Source: Cyanobium sp. CZS48M
Lineage (GTDB): Bacteria; Cyanobacteriota; Cyanobacteriia; PCC-6307; Cyanobiaceae
NCBI GenBank assembly: GCA_030373145.1
Contig: JAUCZK010000013.1
Coordinates: 1 to 64,000, forward strand
Direction: 5' to 3'
DNA: 64,000 nt
Shown here piece by piece: positions 28,748-37,703 of the stretch; position 1 is the stretch's first letter; every line of letters starts with the position of its first letter. The position numbers and the translations under genes are program-made. The notes beneath the pieces were generated by a model that ran no database searches, was not told the DNA's origin, and saw nothing but the letters and a program-made list of their open reading frames with translations.

Positions 28748-29932
28748 ATGAAGGCCATGATTCTCGCGGCCGGCAAGGGAACCAGGGTGCAGCCCATCAC
28801 CCACACGATTCCCAAGCCGATGATCCCGATTCTGCAGAAACCCGTGATGGAGTTTCTGCTGGAGCTGCTGCGTCAGCACGGGTTCACCGAAGTCATGGTC
28901 AATGTTTCACACCTGGCTGCGGAGATCGAGAACTATTTCAGAGATGGGCAGCGCTTCGGTGTCGAGATCGCCTACAGCTTCGAAGGTCGCATCGAAGACG
29001 GAGAACTGATCGGTGCCGCCCTGGGTTCCGCCGGCGGTCTCAAGAAGATCCAGACCTTTCAACCCTTCTTCGACGACACCTTCGTGGTGCTCTGCGGCGA
29101 TGCGCTGATCGACCTCGACCTCACCGAGGCCGTGCGCCTCCACAAGGAGAAAGGGGCGATGGCCTCCCTGGTCACCAAGCGGGTGCCGAAGGATCAGGTG
29201 AGCAGCTACGGCGTGGTGGTCACCGACCAGGACAGCCGGGTTCTGAGCTTCCAGGAGAAGCCCTCGGTGGCCGAGGCCGCCAGCGACATGATCAACACCG
29301 GCATCTACATCTTCGAGCCGGAGGTGCTAGATCACATCCCTGCCGGCATTCCCTTCGACATCGGCGCCGACCTCTTCCCCAGGCTGGTGGCCGCCGGGGC
29401 CCCCTTCTATGCCCTGCCGATGGACTTCGAATGGGTGGACATCGGCAAGGTGCCCGACTACTGGCAGGCGATCCGCAGCGTGCTGGAAGGCAAAGTGCGC
29501 CAGGTGTCGGTGCCTGGTCGGGAGGTGCGGCCGGGGATTTTCACGGGCCTGAACGTCGCCGCCGACTGGGACAAGATCAACGTGACCGGCCCCATCTACG
29601 TGGGCGGGATGACCCGCATCGATCCGGGGGTGACGATCGTGGGTCCGGCGATGATCGGACCGAGCTGCCACATCTGTGAGGGCGCCACCATCGACAACTC
29701 GATCATCTTCGACTACTCCCGCATCGGTGCCGGCGTGCGCTTGGTGGAGAAGCTGGTGTTCGGCCGCTATTGCGTCGATCGCAACGGTGACCACTTCGAC
29801 CTGCAGGAGGCCTCCCTCGACTGGCTGATCACCGACGTGCGCCGCCAGGACGTGGGCCAGCCCTCACCCCAGCAGAAGGCCATGGCTGATCTGCTCGGCA
29901 CCGATCTCGCCCTCAGTGCGGGCGAGAGCTGA
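28748..29932 (+). CDS. Sugar-phosphate nucleotidyltransferase (mannose-1-phosphate guanylyltransferase-like)
   Basis: The 394-residue protein has the nucleotidyltransferase signature MILAAGKGTRVQPIT near its N-terminus, the second motif LCGDALIDLDLTEAV, FQEKPSVAEA, NTGIYIFEPEVLD and FDIGADLFPRL. A C-terminal left-handed beta-helix region (GPIYVGGMTRIDPGVTIVGP) follows. Family members make NDP-sugars (GDP-mannose, dTDP- or UDP-glucose); the exact sugar cannot be set from sequence alone. The ATG at 28748 precedes the core. The final 20 bp overlap metF on the other strand. Confidence 0.85.
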   Translation: MKAMILAAGKGTRVQPITHTIPKPMIPILQKPVMEFLLELLRQHGFTEVMVNVSHLAAEIENYFRDGQRFGVEIAYSFEGRIEDGELIGAALGSAGGLKKIQTFQPFFDDTFVVLCGDALIDLDLTEAVRLHKEKGAMASLVTKRVPKDQVSSYGVVVTDQDSRVLSFQEKPSVAEAASDMINTGIYIFEPEVLDHIPAGIPFDIGADLFPRLVAAGAPFYALPMDFEWVDIGKVPDYWQAIRSVLEGKVRQVSVPGREVRPGIFTGLNVAADWDKINVTGPIYVGGMTRIDPGVTIVGPAMIGPSCHICEGATIDNSIIFDYSRIGAGVRLVEKLVFGRYCVDRNGDHFDLQEASLDWLITDVRRQDVGQPSPQQKAMADLLGTDLALSAGES

Positions 29933-30833
29933 CTTCCGTCAGCAGCGAACTAGCAAGGGCTGAAACACCCGCCTCAGCCAGGATCCGGGGGATGCGCTCC
30001 TCCGCCTTCACCGCCATCAGATGAACCCCCTGGGCAATGCCGCTGTAGGAGCGCACCTGCTCGGCGGCGATGGCCACCCCCTCGGCCGCCGGATCCGCCG
30101 AGGCTGACAGCCGGTCGATGATCGACTGGGGGATCGAGGCCCCCGGCACCACGCGGTTGATGAAAGCGGCGTTGCGCGCCGACTTGAGCAGGAACACCCC
30201 CGCCAACACCGGCAGGCCGAGGGGTTCACTGATCTCAGCGCAGAAGCGACGCAGGGCTTCGGTGTTCATCACCATCTGGGTCTGCAGGAAGCGCGCACCG
30301 GCCGCCTGCTTGCGCGCCACCCGGGCCCGCAGGCCGCTCCAGCTGGCCGACTGAGGGTCGGCCGCGGCCCCGGGGAACAGGGCCGTGGGACCATCCGGCA
30401 GCAGGCCCTCCACTGGATCGAGACCCGCGTTGAGACGACCCAACAACTGCAGCAGACGCACCGCCTCCAGCTCATTGACGGGCCGGGCACCGGGCTGATC
30501 ACCAGCGCCCACCGGATCCCCGGTGAGGCAGAGCACATTGCGAATGCCGAGGGCGTGGGCACCGAGCAGCTCGGCCTGGAGGGCGATCCGGTTGCGGTCG
30601 CGACAGGCCAGCTGCAGCACGGGCTCCAGCCCGCCATCGAGCAGCAGACGACAGAGGGCAAGGCTGCTCATGCGCATCACGGCCCTGCTGCCGTCGGTGA
30701 CATTGACGGCATGGACCAGACCGCGCAGCTGGGCGGCCACCGCCAGGGTGCGACTGGGATCGCCTCCCCGCGGAGGGGTCACTTCAGCGGTGATGGCGAA
30801 CTGACCGCTCTCCAGGGCCTGGCGCAGAAGCAA
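29913..30833 (-). CDS. metF: Methylenetetrahydrofolate reductase
   Basis: The 306-residue TIM-barrel flavoenzyme makes 5-methyl-THF for methionine synthesis. Motifs: FAITAEVTPPRGGDPSR, VNVTDGSRAVMRMSSLAL, NVLCLTGDPVGAG and ARFLQTQMVMN. The TTG start at 30833 is the first acceptable codon after an in-frame TGA. CATGAT (30863-30858, minus) is a possible -10, 24 nt before it. It is divergent from the PedR-like gene, a 78-bp spacer. Confidence 0.88.
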   Translation of the reverse strand: MLLRQALESGQFAITAEVTPPRGGDPSRTLAVAAQLRGLVHAVNVTDGSRAVMRMSSLALCRLLLDGGLEPVLQLACRDRNRIALQAELLGAHALGIRNVLCLTGDPVGAGDQPGARPVNELEAVRLLQLLGRLNAGLDPVEGLLPDGPTALFPGAAADPQSASWSGLRARVARKQAAGARFLQTQMVMNTEALRRFCAEISEPLGLPVLAGVFLLKSARNAAFINRVVPGASIPQSIIDRLSASADPAAEGVAIAAEQVRSYSGIAQGVHLMAVKAEERIPRILAEAGVSALASSLLTEVSSRPH

Positions 30834-30880
30834 AGGGCAGAAGATCGCTCAGGCCCCATCATGCGCCAGCGGCCGCTGCT

Positions 30881-30886
30881 TACAGT
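30881..30886 (+). promoter_or_regulatory. Candidate -10 element (TACAGT) upstream of the PedR-like gene
   Basis: TACAGT has 25 nt to the ATG at 30912, the same geometry as before ndhF1 and ndhD1. The metF-pedR spacer is only 78 bp, so both divergent promoters must lie within it. Confidence 0.35.
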
Positions 30887-30911
30887 GAGGCAGTGGAGGC
30901 GTGGAATCTGG

Positions 30912-31181
30912 ATGTCCGATCGAGACCATCTCATCCAGCTGCGCTCCAGTCTTTCGGAACGCGAGCTTGAAATCATCGAGCGGGTCGCGACGGGCCTGAC
31001 CAATCAGGAAATCGCCTTGGAGCTGATGATCAGCAAGCGCACCGTCGACAACCACGTCAGCAACATTTTCACCAAGACAGGCGCCAAGAACCGCGTGGCC
31101 CTCCTGAACTGGGCGATGGACAACGGCAAGATCTGCCGTGATGGGTTCAACTGCTGCCACTTGCCCAGCCCTCAGGACTGA
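30912..31181 (+). CDS. pedR: Small LuxR-type regulator, PedR-like
   Basis: The 89-residue protein is almost entirely a GerE/LuxR helix-turn-helix (LSERELEIIERVATGLTNQE, then SKRTVDNHVSNIFTKTG). A short C-terminus NGKICRDGFNCC carries Cys75, Cys81 and Cys82. Size, domain and Cys tail match PedR (Ssl0564 in Synechocystis), which changes activity with photosynthetic electron transport. There is no receiver domain, so a direct redox signal via cysteines is plausible. The last 10 bp overlap the small gene on the other strand. Confidence 0.8.
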   Translation: MSDRDHLIQLRSSLSERELEIIERVATGLTNQEIALELMISKRTVDNHVSNIFTKTGAKNRVALLNWAMDNGKICRDGFNCCHLPSPQD

Positions 31182-31357
31182 GCTCCAGCCCCAACCGAGA
31201 ACGCGCGCGGCAGCTGGGGCACCTCAACACTGGCCGTGAGCGACTGGAGGCTGTAGCCATCGGGGCCGAGGCCGAACAGATCGGCATAGTCGAGGCAATC
31301 CTCGCTGTCGCGGCCGGCGAAGCGCAGCACACCCTGATGGTCGTAAAGGCCGATCAC
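31172..31357 (-). CDS. Small hypothetical protein (61 aa)
   Basis: A GTG start gives 61 residues beginning VIGLYDHQGVLRFAGRDSE and DCLDYADLFGL. Short proteins with a similar LGLYDxxGxLRFxG opening occur, to my recollection, in Synechococcus and Prochlorococcus. The sequence has acidic character and two cysteine-free beta/alpha-looking segments apart from Cys21. It sits 48 bp after the CYTH gene on the same strand and overlaps the 3' end of pedR by 10 bp. Function unknown. Confidence 0.6.
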   Translation of the reverse strand: MIGLYDHQGVLRFAGRDSEDCLDYADLFGLGPDGYSLQSLTASVEVPQLPRAFSVGAGAQS

Positions 31358-31405
31358 TGACGGATCTGGAACAAGGGGAAATAAGGAGAAAACCTTAATG
31401 AAATC

Positions 31406-31966
31406 CTAGCGGATGTCGCTGTCGTTACAAAGGCCCTCCGCCCACAGATCCTGCCGCTCCCCTTGCGGCCAACGGCTCCAGGGCCGCCGCGCCAGGGCCG
31501 CATTGCTGAGCTCCCCACGCCCAGTGATCTCCAGCTGGCACCAGGCCGGCAGTGTCAGCGCCTGGTCCTCCCGCTCCAGCTCCACCTCCGCCACCACCAG
31601 GGGGGCATTCTCCGCCTCGAACACGTCCAGCACCCAGTCGCCACCGGGCAGGTCAAGGCCATAGCGCTCCTTGCTCAGGCTGGCCGCCGCCAGATCCAGC
31701 AGCTCCCTGGCATCAGCGGCAGGAATCTCATACTCAAACTCCGCCCGGGTGATGGCGGTGACCCTGGCCTTGAGGGTCAGCCAGGCCCTGGCCTCCCGCA
31801 CCACTTCGCTTCGCTCCTCCAGACGCACCCGCACGGTGACCCCATCGGCCGAGCCCTGCAGATAGCCCTGGCGCAGCTGCTGTCGCCAGAGGATGTGCTC
31901 CCTCCAGCCGGTCCCCGCCACCAGGAAGCGGCGCTCGATCTCCAGAGCCACCGATGCAATCCCCAC
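31406..31966 (-). CDS. CYTH-domain protein (triphosphate tunnel metalloenzyme)
   Basis: The 186-residue protein begins with the TTM signature EIERRFLV (E9-I-E11-R-R13), the usual ExExK lysine replaced by arginine. VTVRVRLE, WLTLKAR and EFEYEIP carry the alternating basic and acidic residues that line the tunnel. Family members hydrolyse inorganic triphosphate or related phosphates; class IV adenylate cyclases share the fold. The start is GTG. It follows nadK by 48 bp. Confidence 0.82.
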   Translation of the reverse strand: MGIASVALEIERRFLVAGTGWREHILWRQQLRQGYLQGSADGVTVRVRLEERSEVVREARAWLTLKARVTAITRAEFEYEIPAADARELLDLAAASLSKERYGLDLPGGDWVLDVFEAENAPLVVAEVELEREDQALTLPAWCQLEITGRGELSNAALARRPWSRWPQGERQDLWAEGLCNDSDIR

Positions 31967-32014
31967 TCAGGCCCGGCCATCCTGGCGCCAGGGCCAGCTG
32001 CGCTGCTGCTGTGC

Positions 32015-32974
32015 TCAGTTGGCGGAGGGTTCTGAAGCGGTGAGGTCGCCGGCCCAGTGCAACTTGTGGCTGAGGGTGCGGTAATAGGAGGGGCTCTGCT
32101 GCAGCACCACCATCAGGGCGCAGTGGCTGGAGCGCTGCACCACACAGCGATCGCCCGGCTCCAGCACCGTGGCATGGGCACCGTCCTTCCAGAGCTTCAC
32201 CCGCCGGCTGGGCTCTCCCAAGGGCCAGATCGCCAGCTGAGAGCGCGGCGGCACCACCACCGGCCGGCTGGAGAGGCTCATCGGGCAGATCGGATTGACC
32301 ACGATCGCATCGATGCCGGGATGGAGGATCGGACCACCAGCCGCCATGGCATAACCGGTGGAGCCGGTGGAGGTGGCGATGATCAGGCCGTCACCGCGGA
32401 ACTGATCCACCACTTCGCCGTCGATCTCCAGCTCCAGCACGCAGGTGGGTGAGAGCTCATCGAGGAAGGGGCGGAAATAGAAGTCATTGAGCGCCCGGTG
32501 CAACCGGGCGGGGCCGCCGGTGGCGGGGTCTTCCGGCTCCTCGCCTTCCGGCACCCCATCGCCGCGATCCACGAAGGCCTCCAGCATCATGCGCCGCTCG
32601 AGGGCAAAGCGATCGTCACGCAGGCGCTGCCAGAGGTTGTCCTCCAGGTTGCTGGTGCTGAGCACCAGCAGCTTGCGCTCGTGGGTGAGGAAACCCAGGT
32701 GTCCGCCCACATTGAAACTAAGGATCGGCACATCCAGGGGGCCGAGGTGGCGGGCCGCCCCCAGCACGGTGCCGTCACCGCCCAGCACCACGGTGAGGTC
32801 GGGTAAGCAGGGCTCGGTGGCCAGCAGGCCCGGAAAGGGATTGGAACTGGCTCCGCTGCTGGCCACAGTCACCTCAACCCCTTGGGAGCGCAGGTCTTCG
32901 CAGCAACGCCTGGCCTGGCGCTGGGCCGCCTGGCTACCTGAGCGAACGATCAGCCAGACCCGCTGGAGCTGCAT
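32015..32974 (-). CDS. nadK: NAD kinase
   Basis: The 319-residue protein has the GGDGT motif (65-69) in [22 protein letters not shown], and the nucleotide-binding [20 protein letters not shown] segment followed by [12 protein letters not shown]. It phosphorylates NAD to NADP, supplying the photosynthetic acceptor pool. It lies directly after the ndhAIGE genes on the same strand (54-bp gap). An acidic insert ([12 protein letters not shown]) sits mid-protein. Confidence 0.94.
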   Translation of the reverse strand: MQLQRVWLIVRSGSQAAQRQARRCCEDLRSQGVEVTVASSGASSNPFPGLLATEPCLPDLTVVLGGDGTVLGAARHLGPLDVPILSFNVGGHLGFLTHERKLLVLSTSNLEDNLWQRLRDDRFALERRMMLEAFVDRGDGVPEGEEPEDPATGGPARLHRALNDFYFRPFLDELSPTCVLELEIDGEVVDQFRGDGLIIATSTGSTGYAMAAGGPILHPGIDAIVVNPICPMSLSSRPVVVPPRSQLAIWPLGEPSRRVKLWKDGAHATVLEPGDRCVVQRSSHCALMVVLQQSPSYYRTLSHKLHWAGDLTASEPSAN

Positions 32975-33028
32975 GGGATCAGGCGTGAACCCCGAAGTGC
33001 CACGCCGTCGCTGGTGCTGGGGCGGTTC

Positions 33029-33355
33029 TCACCAGCGCAAGAGGTTGAAGCGCTCCATGTCGACGGTTTCGCGGTTGCGGTAGAGAGAGAGCAGGATCGC
33101 CAGGCCCACGGCCGCTTCGGCGGCCGCCACGGTGATCACAAAGATGGTGAACACCTGACCGCGGATCTGCTGGCCATCAATGTAGCTGGAGAAGGCCATC
33201 AGGTTGATGTTGACAGCATTGAGCATCAGCTCGATGCTCATCAGCACCCTCACGGCGTTGCGGCTGTTGATCAGGCCCCAGACACCGGTGCAGAAGAGGA
33301 TGGCCGCGAGCACCAGGTAGGCCTGGAGCGGAATATCAAAGGAGGTGGCAGGCAT
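33029..33355 (-). CDS. ndhE: NAD(P)H-quinone oxidoreductase subunit 4L (NdhE)
   Basis: The 108-residue NuoK homologue has three membrane helices and the conserved glutamates in [15 protein letters not shown] and [13 protein letters not shown] that are needed for proton translocation. It ends in the typical [10 protein letters not shown]. It starts two bases after the ndhG stop. Confidence 0.97.
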   Translation of the reverse strand: MPATSFDIPLQAYLVLAAILFCTGVWGLINSRNAVRVLMSIELMLNAVNINLMAFSSYIDGQQIRGQVFTIFVITVAAAEAAVGLAILLSLYRNRETVDMERFNLLRW

Positions 33356-33357
33356 GG

Positions 33358-33984
33358 TCAGACTTTCTCCAGCAGGGTGGTCTCGCCGGCGGTGCTCTCC
33401 AGCAGCAGGGGGGTGCGCTCCTTCTCGAGAAGTCCCTGATCAGCCGGTTCACCGGTGATCACATCGCTGCTGAACACGTCGCGGCGGGCGAGCACAATCG
33501 CTCCGATCATGGCCATCAGCAGCAGCACCGAGGCCAGCTCGAAGGGCAGCAGATAGTCGCTGAAGAGGTGGATGCCGATCAACAGGGCAGAGTCGTCGGC
33601 GAGCGGGGCGGGACCCGGCACCGCCCAGGGGGTGGTGAGATCAACCCGCAGGATCAGCAGGAAAAGGCCCAGGCAGACGGCACCGGAGAGCACCCGCCGC
33701 AGCAGCAGGCCGGGAATCTCGGCCATCTCCTCTTTCTTGTTCACGAGCATGATCGCGAACAGGATCAGCACGTTCACGGCGCCCACGTACACAAGCACCT
33801 GGGCCGCGGCGACAAAGCTGGCATTCAGCATCAGGTATAAACCTGCCACCGAGAGGAACACCCCAGCCAGCAGGAAGGCGGAATAAACGATGTTGGGCAG
33901 CAGCACCACCCCCAATGAGCCCACAACCAGGGTGAGGGAGAGGGCAACGAAGCAGATGAGCTGGGTGACGGACGCGATCGTCAT
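33358..33984 (-). CDS. ndhG: NAD(P)H-quinone oxidoreductase subunit 6 (NdhG)
   Basis: The 208-residue NuoJ homologue has about five membrane helices, including [20 protein letters not shown], and a hydrophilic C-terminal tail. Its ATG overlaps the ndhI stop (ATGA), and ndhE follows within two bases, so the three should be one translational unit. Confidence 0.95.
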   Translation of the reverse strand: MTIASVTQLICFVALSLTLVVGSLGVVLLPNIVYSAFLLAGVFLSVAGLYLMLNASFVAAAQVLVYVGAVNVLILFAIMLVNKKEEMAEIPGLLLRRVLSGAVCLGLFLLILRVDLTTPWAVPGPAPLADDSALLIGIHLFSDYLLPFELASVLLLMAMIGAIVLARRDVFSSDVITGEPADQGLLEKERTPLLLESTAGETTLLEKV

Positions 33985-34595
33985 CAGGCTTTCTCCGCGG
34001 TCTGGGCCGCTGCAGCCGCCCTCTCCGCCTGCACTTGCTCGGGCAGTTTGCCGGCCCTGGCTCTGGTGGGATCCACACCGTGGGGGTCCATCTCACCCTT
34101 GGGCAGATAGGCCAGCTCGCGCAGGGGCACCACCGCCGGATCACTGGTGACGCTGGTGGGCAGTCGGCCCAGGGCCACATTGTCGTAGTTGAGGCTGTGG
34201 CGATCAAAGGCCGCCAGCTCGTACTCCTCAGTCATGGAGAGGCAGTTGGTGGGGCAATACTCCACGCAGTTGCCACAGAAGATGCAGACCCCGAAATCAA
34301 TCGAGTAATTCTTCAGTTCCTTCTTCTTGGTCTCCTTGTTCATCACCCAATCGACCACAGGCAGGTTGATCGGGCACACCCGCACGCAGACCTCGCAGGA
34401 GATGCACTTATCGAACTCGTAGTGGATCCTGCCGCGGTAGCGCTCCGAGGGGATCAGCTTCTCGTAGGGGTATTGAACGGTGATCGGCCGGCGGCGCAGG
34501 TGATCAAACGTGACCGAGAGGCCCTGGGTGATGTAGTTGGCCGCGCCGACGGCATCCTTGGTGTAGTCACCGACCTTTTGCAGGAATCCGAACAT
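33984..34595 (-). CDS. ndhI: NAD(P)H-quinone oxidoreductase subunit I (NdhI)
   Basis: This 203-residue iron-sulfur subunit carries two [4Fe-4S] motifs: Cys64, 67, 70, 74 ([12 protein letters not shown]) and Cys104, 107, 110, 114 ([12 protein letters not shown]). It passes electrons through the NDH-1 connecting arm towards plastoquinone. The final ~30 residues are Ala/Glu/Arg-rich. It starts 105 bp after ndhA, a gap with no clear gene. Confidence 0.97.
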   Translation of the reverse strand: MFGFLQKVGDYTKDAVGAANYITQGLSVTFDHLRRRPITVQYPYEKLIPSERYRGRIHYEFDKCISCEVCVRVCPINLPVVDWVMNKETKKKELKNYSIDFGVCIFCGNCVEYCPTNCLSMTEEYELAAFDRHSLNYDNVALGRLPTSVTSDPAVVPLRELAYLPKGEMDPHGVDPTRARAGKLPEQVQAERAAAAAQTAEKA

Positions 34596-34700
34596 GGCGG
34601 GGGAGTCGGAGAGGAACGAAGAAAGGGGCTGGAAAGCTGGAGCTGGAACCGACGCTGGACCTGGGTCTGAACACTGGGCCCATGATGACGGGCTGGCTGC

Positions 34701-35819
34701 TTATCCGCCGAAAAAGGCCGGAAAGGCCAGCTTCAGGCCGGCGGTGACCAGCAGGTTGACCAGGGCGATCGGCAGCAGGAACTTCCAGCCCAGATCCAGC
34801 AGTTGGTCGATCCGCACCCGAGGCAGCGTCCAGCGCAGCAGGATGGCGATGAACACCAGCAGATAGGCCTTGAGCACCGTCATGACGATGCCGAGGGAAC
34901 CGGTGATCAACTGGACCAGCGGAGCATCCACCGACTGACCGATGGCGCCGGCCAGCCACTCCACGGGGATGGGGAAGCCCCAGCCGCCGAGATAAAGGAC
35001 CGCCACCAGCAGGGCCGAGAGCACCAGGTTGATGTAGCTACCCAGATAGAACAGGGCGAACTTCATGCCGGCGTATTCGGTCTGGTAGCCGGCCACCAGC
35101 TCTTCTTCAGCCTCGGGGAGGTCAAAGGGGAGGCGTTCGCATTCGGCCAGGGCGCAGATCCAGAAGATCAGGAAGCCCACCGGCTGGCGCCAGATGTTCC
35201 AGCTGAGGATGCCGGCGCCGCTCTGCTGGTTGACGATGTCGACGGTGCTGAGCGAGTTGCTCATCATCACCACCGCCAGCACCGCCAGGGCCAGGGGGAT
35301 TTCGTAGCTGATCGACTGGGCGGCAGCCCTCAGGCCGCCCAGCAGCGAATATTTGTTGTTGCTGGCGTAGCCGCTCATCAGCAGCCCGATCGGCTGGATG
35401 CTGCTCAGGGCGATCCAGAGGAACACGCCGATGCCCACATCGCTGATCAGCAGGTTCTGGCCGAACGGCACCACCAGCCAGGAGAGGATCACCGGCACCA
35501 GCACCAGCACCGGGCCGAGGGTGAACAGCAGGCCGTCGGCGCGACGGGGGATGACGTCTTCCTTAAACAGCAGCTTGAGGCCATCGGCCATCGGCTGCAG
35601 CACCCCCAGGGCGCCGGCGTATTCAGGGCCGATCCGCTGCTGCACGGCAGCCGAAATCTTGCGCTCCAGCCAGACATTGACCAGCACGCCAATGACGGCA
35701 GCCACCAGCACCAGCAGCATCGGCAGGGGCAGCCAGAGCAGATGGGCCGTGCCCTGGCTCAGGCCGAAGCCCTCCATCGCACTGGTGAAACTGGATTGCA
35801 GGTCCAGGCCGGGGCCCAC
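34701..35819 (-). CDS. ndhA: NAD(P)H-quinone oxidoreductase subunit 1 (NdhA)
   Basis: This 372-residue membrane subunit (NuoH homologue) lines the quinone site. Motifs include [41 protein letters not shown] and [25 protein letters not shown] start at 35819 ([10 protein letters not shown]) gives the usual family length; an in-frame GTG at 35876 would add 19 residues. It is the first ndh gene of the ndhA-I-G-E run and lies 93 bp after gltA. Confidence 0.95.
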   Translation of the reverse strand: MGPGLDLQSSFTSAMEGFGLSQGTAHLLWLPLPMLLVLVAAVIGVLVNVWLERKISAAVQQRIGPEYAGALGVLQPMADGLKLLFKEDVIPRRADGLLFTLGPVLVLVPVILSWLVVPFGQNLLISDVGIGVFLWIALSSIQPIGLLMSGYASNNKYSLLGGLRAAAQSISYEIPLALAVLAVVMMSNSLSTVDIVNQQSGAGILSWNIWRQPVGFLIFWICALAECERLPFDLPEAEEELVAGYQTEYAGMKFALFYLGSYINLVLSALLVAVLYLGGWGFPIPVEWLAGAIGQSVDAPLVQLITGSLGIVMTVLKAYLLVFIAILLRWTLPRVRIDQLLDLGWKFLLPIALVNLLVTAGLKLAFPAFFGG

Positions 35820-35912
35820 CACCGCCAGGGCTGAGCCAGCGGTGGACAAGGGGACTGGTGCCGGGTCGATCAACACCGTGACAACTCCGCGTTGAGCTGA
35901 GATGGGGGCAAC

Positions 35913-37103
35913 TTAAACGCCTGGCAGGGCGTTGCGGGCATCCTGAGGCAACCAAGTCCGCCGGGACGCACCGGTATAGATCTGCGTGGGCCGGTAAATG
36001 CGGTTGGCCCCCAGCTGCTCCTTCCAGTGGGCCAGCCAGCCCGCCACCCGGGCGATGGCGAAGATCGGCGTGAACAGGTCCCTGGGGATGCCCAGCTTGC
36101 GGTACACCAGCCCGGAATAGAAATCGACGTTGGGATAGATGCCCTTGGGCCCCAGCCGCTCGGAGGCCACCTCCTCCACCCGCCGGGCCACGTCGTACAT
36201 GGCGTCGTGGCCGAAGCGGTCGAACAGCTGCTCGGCCAGCCCCTGGAGAATCACGGCCCGGGGGTCCTTGACCTTGTATTCCCGGTGGCCGAAGCCCATG
36301 ATCTTCTGCTTCTCGGCAATGGCCCGATCCAGCCAGGCTTCCGCCCGGTCTTCGCTGCCGATCTGCTCGAGCATGGCCAGCACGTCTTCGTTGGCACCGC
36401 CATGGAGCGGGCCGGCCAGGGTGCCCACCGCCGAGGCCACCACGGCGTAGGGATCGGTGAGGGTGCTGGCGGTGACCCGGGCGCTGAAGGTGCTGGCGTT
36501 GAGGCTGTGCTCGGCGTGCAGGATCAGGCATTGGTCGAAGATCCTGGCCGCCAGCGGATCGGGCTCCCGCTCGGTGAGCATGTAGAGGAAGTTGGCGGAA
36601 TAGGAGAGATCGTCGCGGGGCTGAATCGGATCTTGACCCAGGCGAATCAGCTGGTAGGCAGCCACCATCGTGGGGATCTTGGCGATCAGGCGCACCACCG
36701 CCGCCTCGATGTAGGCGGGATCATCCAGGGCCCGGCGGGAATAGAACAGGCCAAGGGAGGCCGCGCTCGACTGCAGCGCGTCCATGGGGTGCCCGTCGGC
36801 CGGGAAGCACTTCATCATGTCGCGGATGCGGAAGCTCACCCGCCGGTGCATCTGCACGTTGTGCTCGAAGGCCCGCAGGTGCTCGGTGGTGGGCAGCTCA
36901 CCCCAGATCAGCAGATGGGTGGTTTCCAGGAAGGTGCTGTGGGCCGCCAGTTCCTCCAGGGGATAGCCGCGGTAGGTGAGCAGACCCTGGAGGCCATCGA
37001 TGTCGCAGATGGCCGACTGGGTCGCCGGCACACCCTCCAGTCCGGGACGGAAGACGGGCGCCGCATCGGCCGTGACCCGGTTTGCATCCACCACCATTGG
37101 CAT
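35913..37103 (-). CDS. gltA: Citrate synthase
   Basis: The 396-residue enzyme condenses oxaloacetate and acetyl-CoA, feeding 2-oxoglutarate synthesis for nitrogen assimilation. Conserved segments: LTYRGYPLEELA, LILHAEHSLNASTFSARV, AGPLHGGANEDVL with its active-site histidine, and KIMGFGHREYKVKDPRA. ATG 37103 is preceded by AGGG; ATG 37097 is nearly as good. TAGCTT (37128-37123, minus) could be a -10. Its position next to ndhA is common in picocyanobacteria. Confidence 0.95.
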   Translation of the reverse strand: MPMVVDANRVTADAAPVFRPGLEGVPATQSAICDIDGLQGLLTYRGYPLEELAAHSTFLETTHLLIWGELPTTEHLRAFEHNVQMHRRVSFRIRDMMKCFPADGHPMDALQSSAASLGLFYSRRALDDPAYIEAAVVRLIAKIPTMVAAYQLIRLGQDPIQPRDDLSYSANFLYMLTEREPDPLAARIFDQCLILHAEHSLNASTFSARVTASTLTDPYAVVASAVGTLAGPLHGGANEDVLAMLEQIGSEDRAEAWLDRAIAEKQKIMGFGHREYKVKDPRAVILQGLAEQLFDRFGHDAMYDVARRVEEVASERLGPKGIYPNVDFYSGLVYRKLGIPRDLFTPIFAIARVAGWLAHWKEQLGANRIYRPTQIYTGASRRTWLPQDARNALPGV

Positions 37104-37170
37104 CGTCCCTGCTTTGGACCCGAAGCTAGGTCGAGGCTCCGCCCCCTGCCGTAGCCCTGCTGACCAGTGC

Positions 37171-37701
37171 TCAGATGAGGCAGGCGGGGCTGAGCAGCAG
37201 GCGCAGACAGCCGCGGCCCACCAGCGGCACAGGGGAGCCATCAGCGGTGACTGGCCACTCCAGCAGGACCACTCCGGCCTTCTTCAGGCGCAGGGCGCCT
37301 GGGGGGGCGCCGCAGAGGCGGGCGGCCAGGACGCTGAGGTCGGGCTCATGGCCCACCAGCCCCAGGCGGCCTCCGGCGGCCAGGGGGCCATCTGGGGCCA
37401 GCCATTGCTCCAGCAGCGGCAGCGGGTCGGCATCGGGGCTCAGTTCGGTCGCGATCGCCAAGGCAGCGCAGAGACCCTGCTCGCGGGCGATCTGGGCGGT
37501 CTGCAGCGCCCGCAGCAGCGGACTGCACAGCAGCTGATCACAGGACAACTCCAGCTGCTTGAGTCGCCGCACCACCGCTGCCGTCCGCTGCCTGCCCCGC
37601 TCCGTCAGGGGGCGCGCACCGTCGGGCCGCGCACCGGGGCCAGGCGCCTGGCGCTCCTCGGCGAGGCCATGGCGCAGCAGCAGCAGGGAACGCCTGGCCA
37701 T
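37171..37701 (-). CDS. Phosphohistidine phosphatase SixA-like
   Basis: The 176-residue histidine phosphatase has the catalytic RHG (Arg10-His11-Gly12), ARPLTERGRQRTAAVVRRL, SPLLRALQTAQIA and the second histidine in LVGHEPDLS. SixA-type enzymes act on phosphohistidine proteins; substrates here are unknown. ATG 37701 begins three bases after the preceding gene's stop; a TTG at 37707 would overlap it. Confidence 0.85.
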   Translation of the reverse strand: MARRSLLLLRHGLAEERQAPGPGARPDGARPLTERGRQRTAAVVRRLKQLELSCDQLLCSPLLRALQTAQIAREQGLCAALAIATELSPDADPLPLLEQWLAPDGPLAAGGRLGLVGHEPDLSVLAARLCGAPPGALRLKKAGVVLLEWPVTADGSPVPLVGRGCLRLLLSPACLI

Positions 37702-37703
37702 GG

